A stretch of 41,495 nucleotides of DNA, from NCBI GenBank assembly GCA_030746535.1, contig JASLML010000010.1, forward strand, positions 1 through 41,495. The letters are read 5' to 3'. Source of the DNA: Fidelibacterota bacterium (GTDB taxonomy: Bacteria > Fidelibacterota > Marinisomatia > Marinisomatales > TCS55). Position numbers and translations under genes: made by a program. How positions within the stretch are numbered: position 1 is the stretch's first letter; each line of letters starts with the position of its first letter. Positions 8,399 through 15,828 of the stretch are shown in pieces. The notes beneath the pieces are model-generated. The model searched no databases. It was not told the DNA's origin and saw only the letters and a list, made by a program, of their open reading frames with translations.

Positions 8399-9661
8399 AT
8401 TCCAGCACATGTAGAAAATGAAAAAGCTTTTCTGATTGGCGTTGCCCACGGCAAGATCAGCAGAAACATTGTGGAGGAACATTTAGATGAGTTAAGCCTA
8501 CTGGCTGAAACCGCCGGTGCGGAAGTTGCTGCAAGAATTGTACAAAACTTAAACAGGATTCATTCAAAATATTTCGTGGGCAAGGGAAAGGCAGAGCAGA
8601 TCATCAATCAGGCAAAAGAGATGGGTGTAAAACTGATTATTTTTGATGAAGACCTTACACCTGCACAGGTGAAAAACTATTCGGGTCTTGCCAATAATAT
8701 AAAAGTGATCGACCGCAGCGCTCTGATCCTTGATATCTTTAGACAGCATGCGAAGACAAGGGAGTCCAAAACTCAGGTTGAGTTGGCTTATTTGCAATAT
8801 CTATTACCTCGCCTGACAAGACAATGGACGCATCTTGAGCGGCAAATGGGCGGAATTGGAACAAGAGCCGGAATGGGCGAAACTCAGATCGAAGTTGACA
8901 GGCGCCTTATCCGGACGAAAATATCCAAATTGAAAAAGGATTTGGACAGTATTGAAAAAGAGCGCATAACCCAGGGCCAGAACAGAAAATCGGAATTCCG
9001 AGCCGCTCTTGTTGGATACACGAATGCAGGAAAATCCACTTTATTCAAATGCCTGACAGGTTCCGACGTTTTTATTCAAGATCAGCTCTTTGCTACGCTC
9101 GACACTACTGTCCGGCGGGTAAACCTGAGCGATGCACATTCGTGCTTGCTCAGCGATACTGTCGGATTTATCCGCAAGCTTCCTCACCATTTGGTGGCCT
9201 CATTCCGTAGCACCCTTAAAGAAGTTCTGGAAGCTGATTTGCTGCTGATTGTGGTAGATATGAGCTCTCCATTCATGAAAGATCACTTGGATACGATTCA
9301 ATCTGTGCTGAAAGAGTTGGAGGCCGATAAACTTCCTCAACTGCTGGTGCTAAATAAAGCAGATCTTGTTTCCGATGCTACTGCGATAGGAGAGTCTGCT
9401 CTCGCATTTCCCGAAAGCGTGGCAATCAGTGCATTGGAATCATTAAGAATCAATCAATTGAAAGAAAAAATCCTCGAAATAATGGAAAAAAATTTTCAAA
9501 CGATTGAAATTGAAGTATCCTATAAGAACGGGAAAATTATTTCCGATGTTCAGAAGGGGGTTGTGGTACTTAGCAGGGAATATTTGGATACGGGCGTGAA
9601 GCTCACCATTCGCGGTAACCGAAACAGGATCGAACAAATTCAGGCTGCTGCTCTGAATTAA
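8399..9661 (+). CDS. hflX: GTPase HflX
   Basis: A ribosome-associated GTPase that splits stalled or stressed ribosomes. The HflX domain (KYFVGKGKAEQI, LDIF, VELAYLQYLLPRL) is followed by the conserved GGIGTRAGMGETQIEVDRRL and then the G domain with GYTNAGKST (about residues 206-214), DTVGFI and NKAD. Start choice is unusual. The first ATG/GTG is at 8471, but the ~20 codons before it (ENEKAFLIGVAH...) match the conserved HflX N-terminus, and the frame upstream to the TAG at 8354 contains no ATG, GTG or TTG. I therefore place the start at the ATT at 8399, one base after the preceding stop and behind GGGAG. If that is wrong, the protein starts at 8471 (396 residues). The stop overlaps the convergent dehydrogenase. 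Confidence 0.93.
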   Translation: MPAHVENEKAFLIGVAHGKISRNIVEEHLDELSLLAETAGAEVAARIVQNLNRIHSKYFVGKGKAEQIINQAKEMGVKLIIFDEDLTPAQVKNYSGLANNIKVIDRSALILDIFRQHAKTRESKTQVELAYLQYLLPRLTRQWTHLERQMGGIGTRAGMGETQIEVDRRLIRTKISKLKKDLDSIEKERITQGQNRKSEFRAALVGYTNAGKSTLFKCLTGSDVFIQDQLFATLDTTVRRVNLSDAHSCLLSDTVGFIRKLPHHLVASFRSTLKEVLEADLLLIVVDMSSPFMKDHLDTIQSVLKELEADKLPQLLVLNKADLVSDATAIGESALAFPESVAISALESLRINQLKEKILEIMEKNFQTIEIEVSYKNGKIISDVQKGVVVLSREYLDTGVKLTIRGNRNRIEQIQAAALN

Positions 9662-10467
9662 TCGGAATCATGATCCCGCACATTTTTCAGAATTTTTCGC
9701 CAAAGCCAGTTTTTGGCAAAGATATTGAGATAAGGGATTAATTTGATCTTTTTGGGAATGTAAACCCTTTTCTTATCCGACTTAATCGCAAGAACTATAC
9801 TTCTTGTGCAATCTTCCAAATCAATTGCATTACTGTTGTGTTCGTGCCGTTTTTCACCGATAATTGATCCGTCAGCGCCAAATGCACTCTGGCGCAGGTT
9901 TGTACCCTTGATCCAACCAAGATAAACATTCAGAAACCGGACTTTATCCTCCAGTTCAATATCAAGGGTTTCCAGAAACCCGTGCAGCGCATGCTTGGAA
10001 GCTGCGTAGCCTGAATGGTGAGGGAATCCAATCAATGCCTGAGCGGTGGTGATTGCCGTTATTTTTCCATCGGATTTTTTCAGTTCCGGCAATGCGGCGT
10101 GAACGCAATTCACACTGCCGGTATAATTGACAGCCATGAGGGTATTAAAAAAGGAAATATCTTCAATCTTTTCAAATTCTGCCCACATGCTTATTCCAGC
10201 ATTCAGTACCAGTATATCAATTGACCCATATGCATCAATGGTCTGCTGAACCATGTTGATACAGTCCTGGGGTTTTGTGATATCCGTTTGAACTGCGTTT
10301 GCCGTACCGCCGATTTCTGAGATTGCTGATTGAATTTGACGAAGCTTATCCAGGTTTCGGGCAGCGAGGGTAATTTTGGCACCTTCAGCCGCTAATTGTT
10401 GAGAAAGGGAAGCGCCGATACCAGAGGAGGCGCCAGTAATGATAATCGATTTTCCGGAGAGGGTAAT
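9658..10467 (-). CDS. Short-chain dehydrogenase, probable acyl/alkyl-DHAP reductase
   Basis: A 269-residue classical SDR if started at the ATT at 10467. The NAD(P) motif TGASSGIG is at residues 11-18, NAG at 89-91 and YAASK at 154-158. The residue 13 before the catalytic Tyr, normally Ser, is Thr141. The C-terminal region (GADGSIIGEKR, then a basic/hydrophobic end) resembles, from memory, mammalian DHRS7B/PexRAP, reported as acyl/alkyl-DHAP reductase. The gene follows the alkylglycerone-phosphate synthase with only 14 bases between them. An ATG exists only at 10254, which would delete the Rossmann motif. An upstream TAA blocks any start beyond 10470. The SDR family is certain; the substrate is inferred from context. 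Confidence 0.85.
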   Translation of the reverse strand: MTLSGKSIIITGASSGIGASLSQQLAAEGAKITLAARNLDKLRQIQSAISEIGGTANAVQTDITKPQDCINMVQQTIDAYGSIDILVLNAGISMWAEFEKIEDISFFNTLMAVNYTGSVNCVHAALPELKKSDGKITAITTAQALIGFPHHSGYAASKHALHGFLETLDIELEDKVRFLNVYLGWIKGTNLRQSAFGADGSIIGEKRHEHNSNAIDLEDCTRSIVLAIKSDKKRVYIPKKIKLIPYLNIFAKNWLWRKILKNVRDHDSD

Positions 10468-10474
10468 AAATTAA

Positions 10475-10479
10475 TCCTT
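10475..10479 (-). promoter_or_regulatory. Shine-Dalgarno that decides an ATT start for the dehydrogenase
   Basis: On the minus strand AAGGA (10479 to 10475) stands 7 nt before ATT (10467 to 10465). Translation from there gives an ideal SDR beginning, (M)TLSGKSIIITGASSGIG. An in-frame TAA two codons upstream of the ATT rules out earlier starts. Confidence 0.5.
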
Positions 10480-10481
10480 AG

Positions 10482-12254
10482 CTATTCAGCGAAAATTCCG
10501 TTGCGAACACCAAACACATTGTTAGGGTCATGAGATTTTTTCATATCACGAATAAGTTCCATACTGGTCTTGGTTAGCGTATCCGGCATAAAATCCTTGC
10601 GTAGTTTTCCAACACCATGATGATGCGAAATGGATCCGCCCTTATCCATGATGGCTTTACGAATGGCGTGCTCGATATCTCCGAATAAATCTTCTGCAGC
10701 GTCAATACCTTTCACGCTCATTCCTAGCATAAAGTATATACATACTCCTGTATGATATATTTGCGGGATGCGATACGAAATGTATGGTTTACCCGGAATA
10801 TTGTGTTTGGCATGCAGATCAAAGAGCGTTTCTGTAGCTGCTTTGCAAACATCCTCTATTTTGCTCCATGGAACCGTTGTTTCCATTGTTTCTCCGATGA
10901 CATGGTAATCGGTCAGGAAATCACGCATATAGGCTATCGCGAAGGTGAGCATATAGCCCCGTTTCCCATTTCCGGGGCCTCCAACAAGTCCGCCTTGTTT
11001 TTTTGCTAGAGAAAGAATGTTTTTTTGCTGATAAGCAACTTCTTTGGCAGTACCCTCCATAAGAAACGTTACGGCGCACATTGTTTCTGCATCAAAACCC
11101 TTGATATTCAGAACGACAAATTTTTTAATAGAATCAATCAACTTTGCAAAACCCTGAGCACGTGGTTTGAGGGCCTGACCGAATCTGAACTGCACATTGT
11201 CCACCAAGCGGACGCTGGACGGAATGTAATTGGTTTTGGACAGCTCATATAAAAAGTTCACCCCTTCATCCCACGTTTTAAAAACAACGGAATTGTATTG
11301 TTTTGTTTCCGGTTTCTTATGGATTTTCAAAACTGCTTTTGTGATGATACCCAGATTTCCTTCCGAGCCAAAGAGAATAGTTTGCGGTTTAAATCCAATC
11401 GAAGCTCGGGAGAGAGGATCCACCTGTTCGATAATACCTTTTGGCGTAATCATGGTTATATTCTCTACAATATCTTCAATATTGCCATAGCGGTTTTTTT
11501 TCATACCGCTGGCATTTGTAGCGATCCATCCGCCAAGCGTGGAAAGCTCCACACTATCCGGTTCGTGGCCGACGCAAAAACCGCGCTCACTGAGCAAATC
11601 TTCTAGTGCCGATCCCGTTATGCCCGCTTGTACGCATACTCGTCGATCCTCTTCATTGATCCATTCCACTTTATCCATGCGGCGAAGGTCAACGGCAACT
11701 ACCATCCGCTGCTCCTGATCGGGAATTTTCAAGGCGCTACTGACGCTGGTGCCGCCCCCGAAGGGAATCAGGCAGACATCGCAGTCGTCTGCAATTTCAA
11801 CCAGCTGTTTTGTTTCTTCTTGCGATTCCACATAAAAGACCATATCTGCGGTGCGGTCAATTTTATTGTATAAAATTTTATACACTTCTTCAGATGTAGT
11901 TTGCCCGTGGCTGTGCAGGAGACGGTCCTTATCTTCGGTTGAGTAACGGTCTTCAGGGAAAGTGCTCTTAACCCTATTGAGAAAATCCTGATTTATATTG
12001 GGTGGCTTGACCGGCTTTGATTCCACTTCTTGCATTACATCATTCGGCTTGATTTCAATGTCCAACACTTCTTCCACGTAAGGTATCAGATCAGGCATAC
12101 GATTGCCGCATAAATCGTATCTGTCGCCCGTCATCGAAACGGTTCTATCTTCATGCAGGACAAAGGCAGTATCCCTAAAGCCCCACTTATGTCCCCATGT
12201 TTCTTGGTTTACCGCTACAAATTTTTTATCAGCCATTGGCATTAATTCCTGCAT
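10482..12254 (-). CDS. agpS: Alkylglycerone-phosphate synthase-like FAD enzyme (ether lipid synthesis)
   Basis: A 590-residue VAO/PCMH-type flavoprotein. In eukaryotes AGPS exchanges the acyl chain of acyl-DHAP for a fatty alcohol, creating the ether bond. The FAD domain has PFGGGTSVS (164-172), GHEPDS (229-234) and GGWIATNASGMKKNRYGN. The substrate domain has FRFGQALKP, NGKRGYMLTFAIAYMRD and the hallmark GGSISHHHGVGKLRK with His544-546. The end, DPNNVFGVRNG, is also AGPS-like. This run matches human AGPS, as I recall it, far better than GlcD or D-lactate dehydrogenase. No peroxisomal signal is seen. The ATG at 12254 overlaps the acyltransferase by 26 bases; an ATG at 12236 (MADKK) is an alternative. 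It sits between an acyltransferase and a reductase. Confidence 0.88.
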   Translation of the reverse strand: MQELMPMADKKFVAVNQETWGHKWGFRDTAFVLHEDRTVSMTGDRYDLCGNRMPDLIPYVEEVLDIEIKPNDVMQEVESKPVKPPNINQDFLNRVKSTFPEDRYSTEDKDRLLHSHGQTTSEEVYKILYNKIDRTADMVFYVESQEETKQLVEIADDCDVCLIPFGGGTSVSSALKIPDQEQRMVVAVDLRRMDKVEWINEEDRRVCVQAGITGSALEDLLSERGFCVGHEPDSVELSTLGGWIATNASGMKKNRYGNIEDIVENITMITPKGIIEQVDPLSRASIGFKPQTILFGSEGNLGIITKAVLKIHKKPETKQYNSVVFKTWDEGVNFLYELSKTNYIPSSVRLVDNVQFRFGQALKPRAQGFAKLIDSIKKFVVLNIKGFDAETMCAVTFLMEGTAKEVAYQQKNILSLAKKQGGLVGGPGNGKRGYMLTFAIAYMRDFLTDYHVIGETMETTVPWSKIEDVCKAATETLFDLHAKHNIPGKPYISYRIPQIYHTGVCIYFMLGMSVKGIDAAEDLFGDIEHAIRKAIMDKGGSISHHHGVGKLRKDFMPDTLTKTSMELIRDMKKSHDPNNVFGVRNGIFAE

Positions 12255-12945
12255 TTCTAATCCTCGATTCCAATTTCTTCGTTAAAGCGGAAACTGGATC
12301 GGATTCCTGTTCAAATTGAGATGGATATAACGGATCTAATATATCAATGTTGATCTTTGTGGGTTTCATAAATATTTGTCCCTTTGGCCAGCACCTTGCT
12401 GCACCGTCTATGAAAACCGGCACGATCGGAACATCCAGTTCGGTGGAAAAACGCGCAGCGCCTTTTCGAAAAGTCCTGATGACATTCGGTTCGCCTCGTG
12501 ATCCCTCGGGAAACATAACCAGATTTCTATTATCGAGCTTCATGAATGCCTTGCACAATGCAATCGTGTTTTCGAAAGGAAAGTCATCATTATTTTTTGC
12601 AGACCGTCTGGCAATTGGAATAAGGTTCATGATAAAATTAACCGAGATTCGTTTCAGTGCATTGTCAAACCAGTAGTCCTTTGCCGCCAGCATTCCAAAA
12701 TGATTAAAACTTTTTCCTGCGGCAGTGCTTAAGAGGGCGACATCCATATGGCTGTTGTGGTTGCTGCAGAACACAGCTGAAGAATCCGGGAGTTTTTCCC
12801 GACCGCGAACGGTTACCGGCGTGTACCACAGGAATACAAATTTACAGTAATAGTAAAAAAACGTTTTCCAGATCCAGTAAAAAAGGGGTTGTTTTTTAAC
12901 GAGGTAGAAATACTTGGGATCATCAAGGACTGGATTATCCGCCAT
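12229..12945 (-). CDS. PlsC-type 1-acyl-glycerophosphate / DHAP acyltransferase
   Basis: A 238-residue LPLAT-family acyltransferase. The catalytic HX4D motif is NHNSHMD (His63, Asp68) and the glycerophosphate-binding motif is FPEGSRG (Glu147-Arg150). An aromatic N-terminal segment (about 19-42) should anchor it at the membrane. The family adds acyl chains to lysophosphatidate or related acceptors. Next to an AGPS, it could instead acylate DHAP (a GNPAT-like role) or acylate alkyl-glycerol-3-phosphate; sequence alone does not decide. It begins three bases after the HMG-CoA reductase stop, so the genes are surely co-transcribed. Confidence 0.88.
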   Translation of the reverse strand: MADNPVLDDPKYFYLVKKQPLFYWIWKTFFYYYCKFVFLWYTPVTVRGREKLPDSSAVFCSNHNSHMDVALLSTAAGKSFNHFGMLAAKDYWFDNALKRISVNFIMNLIPIARRSAKNNDDFPFENTIALCKAFMKLDNRNLVMFPEGSRGEPNVIRTFRKGAARFSTELDVPIVPVFIDGAARCWPKGQIFMKPTKINIDILDPLYPSQFEQESDPVSALTKKLESRIRNAGINANG

Positions 12946-12948
12946 TCT

Positions 12949-14106
12949 TTACCGTCCATATTTCATGTGTGCCTTGGTAAAGGTATCTGACGCAATTGCT
13001 GACATCAGGGAAATTTCGAGGGCGAGGCTGGATGCGCAAATTATTTCAGCGAGTTTTTTAGAAGCATTTTTTCCTTCATTGCAGCCGAGCAGATCCAAAT
13101 TTCGATTTTGCGGAAGAAGTCTTGTCCCACCACCAACCGTGCCTATCGTGATCGAAGGAAGCGTCAGCCTGAATTTCATCCCATGGTTAACAGGTTCCGT
13201 CTGATAATGTCCGATGGAATTTTCTGCTACGCACGCAGTGTCTTGGCCGGTTGCAAGATAAATTGCCGTTAATGCATTGGAAATATGTAAATGACATCCT
13301 TCCGTTCCGGCGAGCCTTGTTACGGTTGGGCCGAGCTGCTGGAATTTTTCCACATCGGAAATTTTTATTCCCAGAATCCGCCGAAGCCTGGAATTTGAAA
13401 TAGTTGTTTCGGCGATGACGCTGTGCCCGCGCCCCATGATCATATTGCGCGCCGATGCTTTTTTGTCGCTGTTAAACCCGGATTCGAGAATGAAATTATG
13501 TCCGGTTTTTTCCTTAATAAAATCGCAGGCAACCTTTGCAGCGAGTGTTACCATATTTTGCCCGGCAGCATTTCCTGTGTCCAGCACCATATCCAGCACA
13601 ACATAATTTTGAATGGGATACTGGTCAATGCGAATCAATTTTCCATGATTGGTGGTTGATTCTGCGACCTTTTTAATGGATTTGAAATGAGAATCAACCC
13701 ACTTCATGAATTTGGTAGAATTTTCCAGATCTTCAAAAATGAATACAGGCGCGCGTGATAATTCCTGTTTTATGTGCCTTACGGTAAACCCGCCATCCTT
13801 CTTTGCTGCCGCCATGCCGCGGTTCATGGATATCGCCAGTGTTCCTTCCAGCGTGCAGAGCGGCACGTAGAATTCGCCATTCGCAAAATTACCATCGATA
13901 AGCAGTGGACCTGCCACTGCCATCGGAACCTTCATAAAACCAATATGGTTTTCTATGATTCCTTTGAGATCCTCAGGATCGTTTTGAAGATCGTCCTTCA
14001 AATCCATTCCTGTTTTATCTTTCAGCCATTCCAGCCTTTTTGCCGTGTCGGCAGATGTATAGCCGTTGGGAATGGTTTTGTTATTCTTTGTTTTTTTCGT
14101 TGCCAT
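12949..14106 (-). CDS. Hydroxymethylglutaryl-CoA reductase
   Basis: A 385-residue soluble HMG-CoA reductase that makes mevalonate for isoprenoids. Motifs in order: ENHIGFMKVPMAVAGPL (52-68), catalytic Glu87 in LEGTL, the cofactor motif GNAAGQNMV (178-186), Lys215 in SDKKASARN, Asp289 in TGQDT, GTVGGGT (322-328) and His380 in the C-terminal AHMKYGR. All four catalytic residues of class I enzymes are present. The cofactor motif, usually GDAMGMNM, has Asn for Asp. The start is supported by AAGGGA just upstream. It heads the operon with the acyltransferase, AGPS and dehydrogenase. No other mevalonate-pathway gene is in the window. Confidence 0.93.
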   Translation of the reverse strand: MATKKTKNNKTIPNGYTSADTAKRLEWLKDKTGMDLKDDLQNDPEDLKGIIENHIGFMKVPMAVAGPLLIDGNFANGEFYVPLCTLEGTLAISMNRGMAAAKKDGGFTVRHIKQELSRAPVFIFEDLENSTKFMKWVDSHFKSIKKVAESTTNHGKLIRIDQYPIQNYVVLDMVLDTGNAAGQNMVTLAAKVACDFIKEKTGHNFILESGFNSDKKASARNMIMGRGHSVIAETTISNSRLRRILGIKISDVEKFQQLGPTVTRLAGTEGCHLHISNALTAIYLATGQDTACVAENSIGHYQTEPVNHGMKFRLTLPSITIGTVGGGTRLLPQNRNLDLLGCNEGKNASKKLAEIICASSLALEISLMSAIASDTFTKAHMKYGR

Positions 14107-14211
14107 GCTTCCCTTAATATAAAATTACCGCTTCCGAATATATCCCAAAATAGAAATAATTCGGACGTGTTTCGTATGGATTACATTTTGCCGGATTTCA
14201 GCTTATGAAAA

Positions 14212-14230
14212 GCCCCGCCGGAGGCGGGGC
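14212..14230 (-). terminator. Rho-independent terminator after the symporter
   Basis: GCCCCGCC (14212-14219), the loop GGA, then GGCGGGGC (14223-14230): a perfect 8-bp GC stem. On the minus strand it is followed by TTTTC, so it would stop transcripts coming from the symporter before the HMG-CoA reductase operon. Confidence 0.75.
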
Positions 14231-14476
14231 GAAATTTTCCCGTTTTGAGACCAATTTCAGGACCGCTTATCGACACGGTGGTGGCCTCCTGAATACAGCA
14301 AACTTCCTTGACTCCGCTATTGCGGAAAAGGCCTGTTTTTTGTACCCAAAGTACAGCCTCCAAGATTTATTATTGTAGATCCTGAAATGGATACACCCAA
14401 AACGGGATTGTCAAAAATCTTGCTTAAATGTACCCAATATCCGGGATGCGAACCAAGATAGATCATAGATTTTGAT
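14231..14476. other. Gene-poor stretch, no recognised content
   Basis: Together with 14107-14230 this makes a ~370-bp gap. Two short minus-strand reading frames cross it (14181-14363 and 14317-14526), but neither resembles a known family and they overlap each other or the symporter. Weak structure exists: TGTAC/GTACA around a 5-base loop (14341-14355), and the inverted repeat ATTTCAGGA (14254-14262) / TCCTGAAAT (14380-14388). It may be an untranslated 3' region or a decayed gene. Confidence 0.35.
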
Positions 14477-15775
14477 TTATCGGGAATTGGATCGCAAAGA
14501 GCTGAGCTGGCCCTCAGTAGACGCAACCATTACTGCAATACTGGCATCGCCCGTAACATTGGTTACTGTTCTCATCATATCAAGGATTCGGTCGACACCT
14601 AAAATAAGTGCAATTCCAGCACTGGGAACACCAATTGCTTCGAGTATGATGACCAGCATAATGATACCCGCCCCCGGTACAGCGGCAGTACCGATGGATG
14701 CCAGCACAGCAGTAAAAACAATGGTAAGCTGAGCACCCAAACCAAGATCCATACCAAGCGTTTGGGCAATGAATACGGCAGCCACCGCCTGGTACAAAGC
14801 TGTGCCGTCCATATTAATGGTTGCTCCTAATGGTAGCACAAAAGAGGACACTTCCTCAGAAACACCTAATTCATCTTCACACCGTTCCATCGTTACGGGT
14901 AAGGTTGCACCGCTGGAGCTTGTGGAAAAGGCGAGCAATTGTGCCGGAGAAATCCCTTTGTAGAAATGCTTCAGAGACATGGGAGTGAATACTTTGATAA
15001 TCGTGGAGTAGGTTACAATCATATGGATGAAAAGCCCTGAAATCACCGCAAGCATGTAAAACCCAAGGGAACCGAGGAGGTTAATAACATTGTTAATATT
15101 GTCACCGGCAACAGACTGTATGGTATCCGCTATCAGCGCGAAAACGCCGATGGGCGCCATAAGCATGATCACGTCCACAAGTTTTATGATGACATCATTC
15201 ATGCCTTCAAAAACTGTTAGGATCGGTTTTGCTTTATCCTTTGGAATCTGGATGAGGCCGATTCCGATAAAAATCGCGACAAAAACAATTTGAAGCATAT
15301 TACGGTTGCTGGAAGCGGAATTGAAAAAATTGCTCGGAACCATGTCCACAATCGGCTGGAGAGGACCACGGTCTTTTACAGATTCCGCCGCACCGGCCTT
15401 GGATGAAGCCGCTGACTGGTACGTTTCTTCAAGTGTTTGCTTGATCTTATCCGGCACAGTGTCGCCCGGCTGCAAGACATTCACGGCAACAAGCCCAATT
15501 GTAACGGCAATTGCTGTTGTCAGTATATAAACAGAAATGGTTTTTCCGCCGATGCGTGATAATTTTTTTAAATCGGATAATGATGCGACTCCCGTTATTA
15601 GGGAGAAAAGGACAAGAGGAACTGCAATGAGTTTTAATAGATTAAGAAAGATTTTACCGAAGGGCGCGATCCAGTCAGCGGTAAATGGTCCCCAACCCTG
15701 AACGGCTGCTAAAATCCCATAGCCTAGTCCGAGTACGAGCCCAATGATGATTTGCCAATGGAGTTGTAATTTCAT
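14477..15775 (-). CDS. Dicarboxylate/amino acid:cation symporter (DAACS family)
   Basis: A 432-residue inner-membrane transporter that couples Na+ or H+ to uptake of glutamate, aspartate or C4-dicarboxylates. It has the family's hydrophobic profile and both hairpin signatures: FSTSSSGATLPVTMERCEDE (HP1 region) and LPLGATINMDGTALYQAV (helix 7 with NMDGT). The later segment IGTAAVPGAGIIML fits HP2. A loop around residues 115-150 is unusually long and charged. A sigma70-like promoter lies immediately upstream and a terminator downstream, so it is probably a single-gene unit. Substrate not determinable. Confidence 0.92.
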   Translation of the reverse strand: MKLQLHWQIIIGLVLGLGYGILAAVQGWGPFTADWIAPFGKIFLNLLKLIAVPLVLFSLITGVASLSDLKKLSRIGGKTISVYILTTAIAVTIGLVAVNVLQPGDTVPDKIKQTLEETYQSAASSKAGAAESVKDRGPLQPIVDMVPSNFFNSASSNRNMLQIVFVAIFIGIGLIQIPKDKAKPILTVFEGMNDVIIKLVDVIMLMAPIGVFALIADTIQSVAGDNINNVINLLGSLGFYMLAVISGLFIHMIVTYSTIIKVFTPMSLKHFYKGISPAQLLAFSTSSSGATLPVTMERCEDELGVSEEVSSFVLPLGATINMDGTALYQAVAAVFIAQTLGMDLGLGAQLTIVFTAVLASIGTAAVPGAGIIMLVIILEAIGVPSAGIALILGVDRILDMMRTVTNVTGDASIAVMVASTEGQLSSLRSNSR

Positions 15776-15784
15776 AAGGCGGGG

Positions 15785-15813
15785 AATTTAGTGCACTGTT
15801 AGGCGATTGCCAA
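15785..15813 (-). promoter_or_regulatory. Sigma70-like promoter of the symporter gene
   Basis: On the minus strand TTGGCA (15813 to 15808) and TAAATT (15790 to 15785) are 17 bases apart. The -10 box ends only nine bases before the ATG at 15775, so the transcript would have an almost absent leader, and no Shine-Dalgarno is visible. Supported by pattern only. Confidence 0.4.
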
Positions 15814-15828
15814 AACAGCAATTATCAT

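Noticed and set aside
8471-8473. GTG as the hflX start
   Set aside because: It cuts off conserved HflX residues and has no Shine-Dalgarno; kept only as a fallback.
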